NCBI GenBank assembly: GCA_922989275.2
Contig: OV277866.1
Span: 57,527,246-57,591,245 of the forward strand
Length of the DNA stretch: 64,000 nt
Source of the DNA: Gari tellinella
Taxonomy: Eukaryota; Mollusca; Bivalvia; Cardiida; Psammobiidae
Reading direction: 5' to 3'
Within the stretch, counting starts at the first letter, position 1; the number at the start of each line of letters is the position of its first letter. Of this stretch, positions 42,028 to 51,970 are shown piece by piece. The notes beneath the pieces were generated by a model. That model was not told where the DNA came from. It saw only the letters and a program-made list of their open reading frames with translations, and searched no databases. The position numbers and the translations under genes were made by a program.

Positions 42028-42170
42028 TAAAAACAACCGCTTTATTGTCGTCTATTTCATTATTGTTGTCTGCAAGACACGCTTCAAAGTTAGAATTAAG
42101 GTTTTTTGACTTAAGAAATATCAATTAAAGTGTCACACAGTTTGGGTCTTGATTAGACGCCGCGTTACAT
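42028..42170 (+). mobile_element. P3-related fragment
   Basis: ACCGCTTTATTGTCGTC, TTGTCTGCAAGACACGC, TTTTTTGACTTAAGAAAT and one hairpin arm ACAGTTTGGGTCTTGATTAG. Confidence 0.5.
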
Positions 42171-42698
42171 TGAGGTTGAAATGATTTTAAAACACCACAA
42201 GACATTCTGAGGGTTGGTTAAGCAAGTTGTTTCTGGTTTTTATATAGTATCTGAAAAAACAATATAATTAACAAGCTGTGACATTACGATTCGATTTTCT
42301 CTACAGCGCACGAAAAACAAATAACAATGTCTATATATGGTCCGCATATTTTAAGCTATATAAGTACTCGTTGAAGCATAGATGTATTGAGCTTTCGTTT
42401 TCCCATAGGTAACATAATTTTTAGTAATAATCAAGAGTATAAAGGGATTCATCTAGCTAGGGTTCCCATTTCATGAATAATTGATATGTTGCTTTAACAG
42501 TGACGTATGTACATGTAACAGCTTTTACTTTTAGAAGGATTAAAACAAACGATCCTACCTATATAAACATTCAGTACAGGGTCAGTTAGCTGTCTGCTTA
42601 TAAATCATTTGCTTATTGGTTTTTAATTCCAATTCAAACAGTCTATTCGCTACAAAAGGTTTCGACCAAAAATACAATGTATAAATGCATTACATTTA
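42171..42698. other. No recognised feature
   Basis: AT-rich, no coding signal or family match. Confidence 0.3.
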
Positions 42699-42701
42699 AT
42701 T

Positions 42702-42826
42702 TATAAAATTACTAATATTTCGACCTCTAGTGACCTTTTCAAAGAAAATCGTGTTTTTAATTATTATCTTTGAAAAGGGCCCTTGGAGGTCGCACTATTA
42801 GAAAAGAACAGTTTTATAAATTAATA
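42702..42826. repeat. Imperfect inverted repeat
   Basis: TTATAAAATTACTAATATTT, CGACCTC and CCTTTTCAAAGA pair with TCTTTGAAAAGG, GAGGTCG and AGTTTTATAA across about 30 bases. Foldback element of unknown family. Confidence 0.55.
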
Positions 42827-42871
42827 CTACTTTAATTCTCTATTTGGAATATTGTTATATCAAATGTATTA

Positions 42872-43237
42872 CATTGATCCCTCCCTACAACGACCCTCCC
42901 AACACTGACTTTCTCCTTACAACGACCCTTGCCGAAGTTCCCTAAATACGACAATTATGTCTAACGCTTTTACTGCTGCAATTTCGCCTGCTTAAAACTG
43001 TCGTCTGCCTTTTTCAAATTTACATACAAAGTGGACATTTTGATAGAATGAATATAATGACAAGTGACAAACAGCTTAAATCCAGATCAGACGCCGCGTT
43101 ACGCGGCGTCTGATCTGGATTCAAGCTGTTTGCAAATATAACTCAAGTCTAAATGTTCCCTCCCGATAACGATTCCCTACGAACAAAACACACAATCTGT
43201 GTCTTCCATTGGTTGTCGTTGTAGAGAGGGAGTGCTG
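42872..43237 (-). mobile_element. M3 MITE, complete
   Basis: CATTGATCCCTCCCTACAAC to TAGAGAGGGAGTGCTG, TA flanks. Perfect hairpin GCTTAAATCCAGATCAGACG with tip CCGCGTTACGCGG. Confidence 0.85.
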
Positions 43238-43320
43238 TATCACTATATATCTATTTAAGAGTAACAACGTGGCTCTACGGACATGTCGACTAAAAGGAGT
43301 CCGATGTGTCAAGGTTCGAC
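43238..43320. mobile_element. M2 fragment between two M3 copies
   Basis: ACAACGTGGCTCTACGG, GGACATGTCGACTAAAAGG and TCAAGGTTCGACTG then TA. Confidence 0.5.
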
Positions 43321-43334
43321 TGTACGAATATTTG

Positions 43335-43675
43335 CAGCGCTCCCTCTCTACAACGACACCCAATCGGAGACAAAGAGTATGTGCGTTGTTCGAAGGGAGT
43401 CGCTATAGGAATTTGCAAACAGCTTGAACCCAGATCAGACGCCGCGTAACGCGGCGTCTGATCTGGATTCAAGCTTTTTGTAACTCGTAATAAATTATTT
43501 TGTGTCGAAATGTCCATTATGTCACTATGAGAAAAACAGCAGACGACGATTTTAAACAATCGATATTGCAATAATTTAAGCGTAAGACGTAATTGTCGTG
43601 TTTAGGGAACTGGAACAAGGGTCGTTGTAAAGAGGGAGTCGTTATTGGGAGGGTCGTTGTAGGGAGGGAACACTG
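43335..43675 (+). mobile_element. M3 MITE, complete
   Basis: CAGCGCTCCCTCTCTACAAC to GTAGGGAGGGAACACTG then TA. Hairpin tip CCGCGTAACGCGG. Opposite orientation to the copy 98 bp to its left. Confidence 0.85.
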
Positions 43676-43887
43676 TACTTGTTAAGGGCATTGTGCTATA
43701 CATGTACTTATTTTGTTTCAAAAGTCTATAAATGAATTGTCATTTACTAGAAAGTGTGCTATTGATTGTTGATGCCTGAATCGTGTAGAAAGTTTCACTG
43801 TTGTACATGTACTTATCTCCCTTTACATTATTTGATATGGAAATAAAACGTTACACATGTATTAACGATCACACGTTTGTTATCCCT

Positions 43888-44130
43888 AAAGTGGAGAAGA
43901 CATTAATCTTTCCCAATTACATTGTTTAGATCTACGCCAAAAAACCATTTTACTTCCATTGCTAACAGTTTGGAACTAGACCCGGAGTCTGATCAGGCTC
44001 CAAACTGTTTGCCATTCAAATTAACATGAATAGTAAGAATTGTCAAAAAGTTGTATTTTTCTACATTTTATTGCAATGCGTTTGTGTTTCGTTTGCGTTT
44101 AAACTGCAACGAATAACGTTTTCAACATTG
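43888..44130 (+). mobile_element. M1 MITE, diverged
   Basis: AAGTGGAGAAGACATTAATC to AACGTTTTCAACATTG. Hairpin tip shortened to GACCCGGAGTCTGATC. Confidence 0.7.
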
Positions 44131-44216
44131 TAAAACACTGACACGGCGGACAAGTGGTCAGAAAATAAATCCATTTTGCAATATGTGACATAAAGGTTTC
44201 AATGGCTAACGAGTTA

Positions 44217-45839
44217 CAGTGGAGAAAACGTTATTCTTTCCCGTTTAAACGCAAATGAAACGCAAACGCACTGCAATAAAACGTACAGTGGTAAATACGC
44301 TATTCCTACCCATTTACGCGTTTATCTATGCGTAAGAAACGCATAGTGAACGGTTAACGAACGGTTAACGGACGCTTAACGAACGGTTAAGGCGTAACGA
44401 TTTGAACGCGTTTAAACTCGATAATAAACGAATATACCCGAGATGTAGCGATTGGGGCGTCCGTTTTCCGTTTCACGCGGAGATTTCGGATCTCATCTAT
44501 GATTGCCGTTTTCGAAAAATCCGAATGAAACGGGTTTATCAAAAAACAAGAATCGATTTGTCACTGAAGCATTCATATTGTAATGCGATTTTTGAATACA
44601 TTTTCTGTAAATGAGACGCCTCTTATCAGGATCTAAACTGGTTTCGCTTATAGAATTTATATAAATATAGACAGTTTGGATCTCTATCATAATGATGAGT
44701 GACTCGGCGTTTCATCGAGATTATTTCCGTTTGATATGTATTAGAATAATTCCTTCCATGTTGATTTCTATTCAAATGGTTTGAATCCAGATCAAACGCC
44801 TGGCTGTATAGATCGGCATAGCATCAGGATCCAAACTGACAGCTTTAAATAAATCCAATTACTTTTCATAATAGTTAACACTATCGATTTAGATGTAGAT
44901 GGGACGCCGAGTAGTTCGGTTCTTATGTTTTACAGCTAAGAATGAAGCATACGGTCTTGACTTCATTTTTACAGTTTGGCTCTAGATGAAATGCCGAGTT
45001 ACGGGAGTCTCATCCATATTCAAACTATACAGATATCTTTTACTTTGATGAGAAAGTATAATAACTGACACATACTCGCATATAAGATTTGGTTTATTTG
45101 GTTGATATTCCAATCAACCCCAATTAGGATACTTACTTTGATAAGCCGCAGTTTTATTACCCCCCCCCCCCCCCCCCCCCTATCCGGCTTGTGACGCAAC
45201 ACTGTTAGCGGCTTGCCCTGTGATGTAACATGCATGCCACATGTGCTATTTGGAATTCCGCATGTTCATAGTAATAGTAATAAACACAATTTACAGAATC
45301 CTTTTTAAACCGTATCCTTTATATGGGAAAATAAATGTATATTCATAAAACTCTCACAGGATAACCTTTCTTCTTAAAAAAAATGATTTCATAAAATTTT
45401 GTAAGATTATATTTACTCCACAGTAACGATATTTACTAAATTCTTAAGTAGGATAAGAGCGGCCCGCAAGTCATACATGGATTACCTCCCTTTCTCCGTG
45501 ATTACTCTCCTTTCATCCGGGCTCTTTTAAACGCGTTAAGAAAAGCGTAAAGAAACGGATAGTAAACGCGTTAAACGAAACGGGTAACGAACGCTTAACG
45601 AACGCGTAAGAAATGCAAAAGAAACGCATAAAGTGGGTAGGAATAGCGTATTTACCACTGTAGAAAAAGATAATTTTAGTCAATTCTGACCATTTGTTTT
45701 AATCTGAGTGTCAAACAATTTGGAGCCTGATCAGACGCCGGTTTACCCGGCGCCTGATCTGGCTCCAAACTGTTTGCAATGGAAATAATAGTTTTAGCGT
45801 AAACGCGTTTATTGGGAAAGAATAACGTATTCTCCACTG
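44217..45839 (-). mobile_element. M1 MITE split by M4
   Basis: M1 runs to AATAAAACG at 44283, breaks at a TA, and resumes at GAAAAAGATAATTTTAGTC (45663). It ends AACGTATTCTCCACTG. The hairpin lies in the right part (AATTTGGAGCCTGATCAGAC). Confidence 0.85.
44286..45660. mobile_element. M4: 1,375-bp TA-flanked element without transposase
   Basis: TA at 44284-44285 and 45661-45662. The 26-bp inverted ends begin CAGTGGTAAATACGCTATTC and are perfect by eye. Subterminal arrays of AACGGTTAACG and AACGCTTAACG units flank both ends. The interior holds several decayed hairpin arms, a run of about 21 C (45160-45180) and no coding frame over 80 codons with a signature. A partial second copy lies at 58701. 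Confidence 0.85.
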
Positions 45840-45849
45840 TTCTACTAGT

Positions 45850-46065
45850 GTCAAACAGTTCGAAACCTGGTCAGATAAAGAGTTAATCAGCGTCATTTGA
45901 TCTGGGTCAAGACTGATTGCTAGTCGATTCGTGCCGGGCGGGATGAGGATAACGGTAGGAAAACGTTATTCGATCCAAACCAATGCATTTATTTCCATTG
46001 CAAACGGTTTAAAGTCAGAGGCGACTCCGGACAATCCGAAACATTGCGTCTTATCCAAGTGTGCT
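45850..46065. repeat. Lone hairpin and M1-like half
   Basis: CAAACAGTTCGAAACCTGGT ... GATCTGGGTCAAGACTG at 45852-45922. GGAAAACGTTATTCGATCC with GCAAACGGTTTAAAGTCAG at 45957-46020 resembles an M1 half. Confidence 0.4.
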
Positions 46066-46081
46066 AAGCATTAAGTTAAAC

Positions 46082-46150
46082 ATTAACCCATTCAGTGTCA
46101 TCAATTTTAAACATTTGTCGTCTGTTTTCATTCATCAAATTTAAAGGGAA
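46082..46150 (+). mobile_element. P3 left-end fragment
   Basis: TTAACCCATTCAGTGTCATC then ATTTGTCGTCTGTTTTC. The remainder is absent. Confidence 0.45.
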
Positions 46151-46289
46151 ATGGACAGCTGGTGATAAATATCTTTTAAATGAAAGATATTGAAAACAAA
46201 TCGCATTCTGCCTTTGAAATTTTGAAAAATAATAAAAAATGAAGTAGTAAGAGCCGTTTAAACTTTGTGATATATGACTGTGCAAGCGA

Positions 46290-46312
46290 CCATGGGGGCC
46301 GCCATTTTGTTT
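46290..46312 (+). promoter_or_regulatory. YY1-type element in a short CpG patch
   Basis: GGGGGCCGCCATTTTG contains GCCGCCATTTTG, a strong match to the YY1 site common just around animal transcription starts. It lies 130 bp upstream of the possible fragment at 46442 and is followed by a TGACGTAA site. Confidence 0.35.
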
Positions 46313-46441
46313 ACCTGTGTGACGTAACTAAGGCCTTCCGCGACCTTCCGGTTATAGCGAGTCTAACCGGGAATGCCGTAGAGTGCGCGGAATTTACATC
46401 AATAACATTAATAAACTGAAATACTGAGAAAAATTGGGTAT

Positions 46442-46830
46442 GTGGAGGAAGGTAAAAACACTTTAGAACTTCAGTGTTACGATTTCGATCCTAAATTATC
46501 AGAGAATGTAATATTAGAAGACAGAGACTACGACGGGTCGGGCGAAGAGAAAGCGCATTCGCCGGACGAATTTGCGACTGCAATACTTGTGTATAAATGC
46601 CTACAAAGGAGGTTAATATTTGCTGAAGAACAAATGAAATGACGATTGGGTGTCTTGGTGACAATGAGTGCATAGCAGAACCATCAAAATTTCGAGCTAT
46701 TAGTGCTTAATCCAGCCATACTTGAGGTAGCGTATATCAGGCAAATATCATAGGACACCGGAATCGGGCACGGATTCTTTAATATGTGCATACTGGTTGT
46801 GAATAAAGGCATCGAAGCCCTGTGACTTTC
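46442..46830 (+). pseudogene. Possible decayed P2X7-C-terminal-like gene fragment
   Basis: From 46442 an acidic frame without ATG reads LQCYDFDPKLSENV, like the QPYxFEPxxSE start of P2X7-C-domain proteins. It stops at 46642. In shifted frames the following sequence gives NECIAEPSKFRAI and then LVLNPAILEVAYIRQ (about 46700-46750), like the HPGFxxVCLNPxVLExAY segment of that domain. The two or more frame changes and stops imply a pseudogene. The zinc-binding WCxCG part is not clear. The assignment rests on remembered family patterns. Confidence 0.35.
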
Positions 46831-46984
46831 GAAAAAAGTTTCTCCGATATATTTAGTCTTATCTGTTAATATTTCCGTAAATATTAATCATAAACATCGG
46901 CTCCAGGATATCTTCGTTTTTTTACGGGGCTACGACTAAAACACGAGCAGATAAAGACGATAATACATGTGCCGATTTTTATAA

Positions 46985-47040
46985 CATCCAGTCAGAGACA
47001 GTGTATAGCCATATGGCTATACACTGTCTCTGCATCCAGT
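46985..47040. mobile_element. 40-bp perfect palindrome with 8-bp flanking repeats (hAT-like remnant)
   Basis: 46993-47032 is a perfect palindrome starting CAGAGACAGTGTATAGCCAT. CATCCAGT occurs at 46985-46992 and again at 47033-47040. An 8-bp duplication and CAG-type ends are hallmarks of hAT elements; this one consists of two joined ends with nothing between. Confidence 0.7.
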
Positions 47041-47227
47041 ACAAAACGGATGAGGTATTACGTTTTTATTTAATAAAATAAGGGGGATCAAATTATTTTT
47101 CTGGTCTGTTATGAATTTTCCGTGACGTTTAACATCGGTTCTGGTCCTCAATCGGACATACATTTTTAGAAAATAGACCATTTATTCTCGGTATCGCAAC
47201 ATCCGGGAACTTTCGTACATCCAGGCC

Positions 47228-47446
47228 TCAATCACAGAGTTTCTCAATATCTCATTTGGATCCAAACTGTTGCTGACCTTTAAGTACAGTCAGTTTTGAT
47301 TCCGATCTGGGTCCTAACTGTTTGTCAGTCTCTCGTACGGATAAAAGTTTCTTCAATGAGCTTTTCAATACATTCAAACCTTAGTTTGGATTTTCAATCA
47401 CAGAGTTTCTCAATATCTCAGTTGGATCCAAACTGTTGCTGAACTT
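47228..47446 (+). repeat. Direct repeat of about 52 bp, 165 bp apart
   Basis: TCAATCACAGAGTTTCTCAA, ATATCTCA and GGATCCAAACTGTTGCTGA occur at 47228-47278 and 47394-47444. Confidence 0.75.
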
Positions 47447-47983
47447 TTTGCATGTAGTCATTGACATGACAAATGTGGAATATCAATTTATCATCTAGCA
47501 ATTGAGACTGGCAATGTCTGATTAAGATCCAAACTGATTAATTGTCTGCTGAACAAAGTATTTGATATTCTGATCTGGGTCAAAACTGAACGCTCTAGAT
47601 AACGTGACCCGAGTGCTCATTTATTGTATTAATGTCGTTTTTTACTTATCGTTATATATCTTGAGCTTATATAAAGATCTATGAAAATCATAATCGAAAC
47701 AGATTCAGGACATATTTCAGCAGGCGGCTTTGATCTAGATCGCATTTTATGCTGACATTCATCATCAACCACTAATCAATTAAGCTGCCTTGCAAATTGT
47801 ACGATATGGACCGGAAATAATTACACACAACCCCTTTCTGCCTAAGACCCCCTCTGTGAAGAAGTAAGAAGCTTTAGGCCCTGCAGGGCATAAATATCCA
47901 TATTACGTAATCTAATTAGCCGCACTTGTCAAACAGGGTCAGGCTAGCAATTTGGCTACCTAAATATGCGATTACACGCCACG
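47447..47983. other. No recognised feature
   Basis: Only scattered hairpin-arm remnants (GATTAAGATCCAAACTG at 47519; GATCTGGGTCAAAACTG at 47572). Confidence 0.3.
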
Positions 47984-48193
47984 AGCCTTTTACCCTGTTT
48001 CTACTTCTGAAAATATGTGACCACTTAAAACAGGTTGAAAATACTTTCAGCCTGCTTTAAGCTTTTATCTGCTAAAATATTGAAAATATTTCTTATGATT
48101 TTTATTTGTGACAGTATGATATTGAAACTATTTTCTTCAGTATATGAAGGAATTAATTAAAGGCGTTAAAAGGCGTATTTATCGGGGAAAGGG
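47984..48193 (+). mobile_element. P1 MITE, decayed
   Basis: CCTTTTACCCTGTTTC to CGGGGAAAGGG. The hairpin is reduced to ACAGGTTGAAAATACTTTCA and GCCTGCTTTAAGC. Confidence 0.6.
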
Positions 48194-48225
48194 TTACATC
48201 AAAACAAAAAAGCCAAGATCTTTAA

Positions 48226-48251
48226 AAAAAAAAAAGAAAAAAAAAAAAGAA
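48226..48251. repeat. A-rich tract
   Basis: Twenty-six bases, nearly all A. Confidence 0.8.
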
Positions 48252-48279
48252 TATTGGACACTTCTAGCTCTTGTGGTTT

Positions 48280-48920
48280 TGTATTGATCTAGATGTGTAT
48301 GCTGCTTTTTTAAAAAGGCTAGAGTCTACCATAAAACTCGAATTTAAATCTTCAATTAAAAGTCATTTAGGCCTATCTAAAAGTTGTTTGAATTTTTTTC
48401 TACAGAAATGACGAGTGTAAAACTACACCCAGAAATAAGAACGATAAAACTAGATCCAATCAAAATCGGATTTGGACTCAAGTAAGATCGCTCTATCAGA
48501 TCGGGATCTAGAGAATCGCGATGATTAAATTAAGAAAGAAAAAACCGATCTAGATCTATCCGTACAATATGTAGATCTAGTAATGAGACTTTTTTCATTA
48601 AGAATTTCTGTAGCGTTGAATTCCTAAACCGAGACGAACCAGCTAGAAAATGCTGATTTGTAAACAAGTTGGTAGATCTAAGCCAGTTCAACATTTAGGT
48701 CTAGATCAGCACAATATCGCACTGATTATCAGATTTTTTTTATTGTAGATCTAGATCTATTATTATAAACATCAATCAAGGTATTATGGATGTCGCCATA
48801 CTCTACTGTTAGCCATTTCGCAGCATTGTTTTCCCAGATTCTATAGCTGGGAATTGGAACGGACATTTCTCTAAGCCGATTAACGATAGCTTCTGATCGT
48901 TTCTGGATCTACACGACCTT
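48280..48920. repeat. Region enriched in TCTAGATC-type motifs
   Basis: GATCTAGAT, CTAGATC, GATCTAG or close variants occur near 48283, 48446, 48506, 48548, 48572, 48676, 48700, 48745 and 48906. No tandem period or coding signal. Confidence 0.5.
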
Positions 48921-49059
48921 TCAAGTTCATCATAATCAATATGAATATACCATCTATCTATTATCGTTTCTTTTTTTTAACTGTATGCGACCTTGAATTA
49001 AGCTTGCCGTTACCCTTACTGACGAAGTGTGAAATGTCCGTCCAAGTTACAGTGGTTGA

Positions 49060-49160
49060 GTGAAAGAGCCAATCAGCGTTTAGGCCTTTGTGTCGTCACA
49101 AAATGGATAAAAATCGAGAGTTCCGAATGATAGCTTTGCCAATATGGCGGCGCCCGTTCC
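49060..49160 (+). promoter_or_regulatory. CCAAT-box and ATGGCGGC promoter-like patch
   Basis: GAGCCAATCAGCG at about 49067 and AATATGGCGGCGCCCG at 49141. An ATG at 49144 opens MAAPVPISDSLP before a possible GTATGC donor. No downstream exon found, so a gene is not claimed. Confidence 0.25.
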
Positions 49161-49284
49161 AATTAGCGATAGCTTACCTGTATGCAGTAAATCGATCTTT
49201 TTCGTACCTTATCGATGAGTAATAATTGCAGGACCTTCATGAATGTTGCTTTTAGGATAAAATCTAGGATCTAAGACCATATTG

Positions 49285-49471
49285 TCATCAGCTGTCCGTT
49301 TTCCTTTAAACTTTAGGTATTTTGACTAAATAATCATGAAATTAGTGTCAAACAATTAGAAATTTGATCAGATGCCGCGAAATGCAGCATCTGATCAGGA
49401 TCAGAGCTGTATGCACTTTTTTCAAATTATTTTTTAATATTAATAGTATCCCGGGTAAGGCAGTAAAGGTG
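49285..49471 (+). mobile_element. P3 MITE, decayed
   Basis: TAGGTATTTTGACTAAATAA, hairpin ATTTGATCAGATGCCGCGAA ... GCATCTGATCAGGATC, right end GGCAGTAAAGGTG before TTAA. Confidence 0.6.
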
Positions 49472-49479
49472 TTAACAAT

Positions 49480-49818
49480 CTAGAAAAAGTTATTCTGATC
49501 CATTTAAATACAGACACAAACAATGCACTAAAATGTGGAAAGAAACATTTTGAACTGTTTGGGGATTTATTTTAATCTGAGTGGTAAACAGTTTTTAGAC
49601 AGATCAGACGCAGGGTCACACAGCGACTGATCTGGCTCCATAGAATATGACATCTTTTCGACAATTCTGACTGTTCATTTTAATCTGAATGACAAACAAT
49701 TTGGAGCCTGATCAGACGCCTGGTTACCCTGCGTCTTATCTGGCTCCAACTGTTTCCAATGGAAATAATAGTTTTAGCGTAAACGCATTTTTGGGAAAAA
49801 ATAACGTTTTTTCCACTG
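49480..49818 (-). mobile_element. M1 MITE with two consecutive hairpins
   Basis: The interior TTCTGA..TTTTAATCTGA block plus hairpin occurs twice (about 49555-49645 and 49655-49760). It ends AACGTTTTTTCCACTG. Either a tandem duplication of the centre or a chimera of two copies. Confidence 0.6.
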
Positions 49819-49924
49819 TTACTCTGTAAGGAAGTAAATTTTGAGTCAGTGGATTATAGTAAATACATGTTCACATGTAACCACTGCCTTATTAAATATA
49901 TTGTATCATGATCACATGCTGTTA

Positions 49925-50170
49925 CAGTGGAGAAAACGTTATTCTTTCCCAATAAACGCGTTTACGCTAAAACTATTATTTGCAGTGCAAACAGTTTGGA
50001 GCCAGATCAGACGCCGGGTAACCCGGCGTCTGATCAGGCTCCAAACTGTTTGTCACCAAGATAAACATGAATTATCAGAATTGTCCAAAAGTTGTACTTT
50101 TCTACGTGTTAGTGTTTTGCGTTTGCGTACGTTTGCGTTTAAACGGGAAAGAATAACAGATTCTCCACTG
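49925..50170 (+). mobile_element. M1 MITE
   Basis: TA flanks, intact ends and hairpin. Confidence 0.85.
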
Positions 50171-50789
50171 TACATGTACACTCTGTTGTAAACTGTGACT
50201 AATTAAAGATATGTTCTGTTCTATTCTTTTCACATGTGTACTCTATTATGTTAATGACATTCTCGGAGAATTTCTTATTTTTATTTAATTGCTTCTTGGG
50301 TTTAATGATAATTAATGTTTTTGGGTAATATTCGTTTTAACAGGAATAAGTAACGAATGAATAATATGCTCATAATAGTAATAATAATGTATCAATATAC
50401 CAATAACCTACTAATTACATGTATTATACTTAAACGATAACGTCTTCCTACATGTACATGTAGTTTGTCTATAACATGCGTTTTATGCGCTGAAGTTTTA
50501 AAACAGAAATGTCATACGTATATTGTCTCATTTTCCATTATAAAATTCTTTATAACTTCTGGAAAATACGGAATCGATTAATCAATATTCTGCACATGAA
50601 GTACTGACGACCTTTATGTACAAACCAGTTCACTGTAGATACAAATATATAATTATTTTGTGTGCACTGCAGTGGTTTGAATAACCATTCAATTACCTGT
50701 GTAACAGGAAATCAACAGCCCATTAAATGCTTTAAAATCATTAAATCATTAACTCATAGAATCCATGCAGCGACAAGTTTACGCGTCCT
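50171..50789. other. No recognised feature
   Basis: AT-rich, no coding potential. Confidence 0.3.
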
Positions 50790-50794
50790 TTACA

Positions 50795-51006
50795 AATAAC
50801 GTATCTATGAATAATCTCTTATTATATGCAAACAGTGTAGACTCAAATCACAGAGCTCCTTTACAGGTCACAGGGCTCCTTGAAGAGTCCTCTGATCTGG
50901 GTATACATTATTGTCATTTAGCGACATATTGCAAAGCAACCTAAACTATCCAACAGCGAAATCGACTTAATGTTGAACTGGAATTATCTATTAAACGTTC
51001 CATGGG
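50795..51006 (+). mobile_element. P4 MITE, decayed
   Basis: GCAAACAGTGTAGACTCAAA, a partly duplicated CACAGAGCTCC / CACAGGGCTCC and CCTCTGATCTGGGTA. The ends are poor. Confidence 0.5.
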
Positions 51007-51017
51007 TAGACTAGTTA

Positions 51018-51263
51018 CAGTGGAGAATCTGTTATTCTTTCCCAATAAACGCGTTTACGCTAAAACTATTATTTGCAGTGCAAACAGTTTGGAGCCAGAT
51101 CAGACGCCGGGTAACCCGGCGTCTGATCAGGCTCCAAACTGTTTGCCACCAAGATAAGCAAGCATTATCAGAATTGTCCAAAAGTTGTTCTTTTCTACGT
51201 TTTAGTGCTTTGCGTTTGTGTACGCTTGCGTTTAAACGGGAAAGAATAACAGATTCTCCACTG
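51018..51263 (+). mobile_element. M1 MITE
   Basis: TA flanks, both ends identical in type (AGAATCTGTTATTC), intact hairpin. Confidence 0.85.
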
Positions 51264-51286
51264 TACATGTACAAGCAACCCATTAA

Positions 51287-51500
51287 CCCTTTCATGATCA
51301 AATTGATCGTGAGGTGTTTGCCCCTTCACCGCCATATTGCCGTCGACTACAATATTGTTGTCTGCAATATCGTTTAAAAGTTAGACTTAAGGCAGTAGAA
51401 TCTATAACTGACATAGTTTCAAAATAAGCGGCAAACAGAATGATCCTGATCAGACGCCGCGTTATGCGGCGTCTCAGGATCAAAACTGTTTGCAAATGCG
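51287..51500 (+). mobile_element. P3-related MITE (TTCATGATC subfamily)
   Basis: TTAA at 51283-51286, then CCCTTTCATGATCAAA. Hairpin ACAGAATGATCCTGATCAGA with tip CGCCGCGTTATGCGGCG. Right end not resolved. Confidence 0.6.
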
Positions 51501-51538
51501 CTTTATGACAACATTGAGAGTTTCTAGTATTAAAGATA

Positions 51539-51784
51539 CAGTGGAGAATCTGTTATTCTTTTCCGTTTAAACGCAAACGTACGCAAACGCAAAACACTAA
51601 AACGTAGAAAAGAACAACTTTTGGACAATTCTGATAATTCTTGTTTATCTTGGTGGCAAACAGTTTGGAGCCTGACCAGACGCCGTGTTACCCGGCGTCT
51701 GATCTGGCTCCAAACTGTTTGCACTGCAAATAATAGTTTTAGCGTAAACGCGTTTATTGGGAAAGAATAACAGATTCTCCACTG
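51539..51784 (-). mobile_element. M1 MITE
   Basis: TA flanks. Hairpin tip GACGCCGTGTTACCCGGCGT has one mismatch. Confidence 0.85.
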
Positions 51785-51787
51785 TAG

Positions 51788-51970
51788 ATGCTCACTTCAA
51801 GCAGGTTGAAAGTGAAGAAGAATGTTCCTTAAGGTGCATTCTCCTAACGGCTGTCATTTGCAACAATATAGAAAATATTTATCATGATATGTATTAATAA
51901 ACTGGAACTTGTTTCTTCAGTGAATAACTAAATAATAGGCGTTAAAATGCGTATATAATTAGTTATTGGT
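51788..51970 (+). mobile_element. P1 MITE, left-truncated
   Basis: Starts in the hairpin arm (CAAGCAGGTTGAAAGTGAAG) directly after M1. Ends near ATTGGTTA. Confidence 0.5.

Noticed and set aside
42872..43675. CRISPR-like array from repeated palindromes
   Set aside because: Units are 300-bp transposons with TA duplications, not short direct repeats with spacers, and the DNA is eukaryotic.
45160..45180. Poly-C run as a functional G-quadruplex or promoter
   Set aside because: A single homopolymer inside M4; its length could also be a sequencing artefact.
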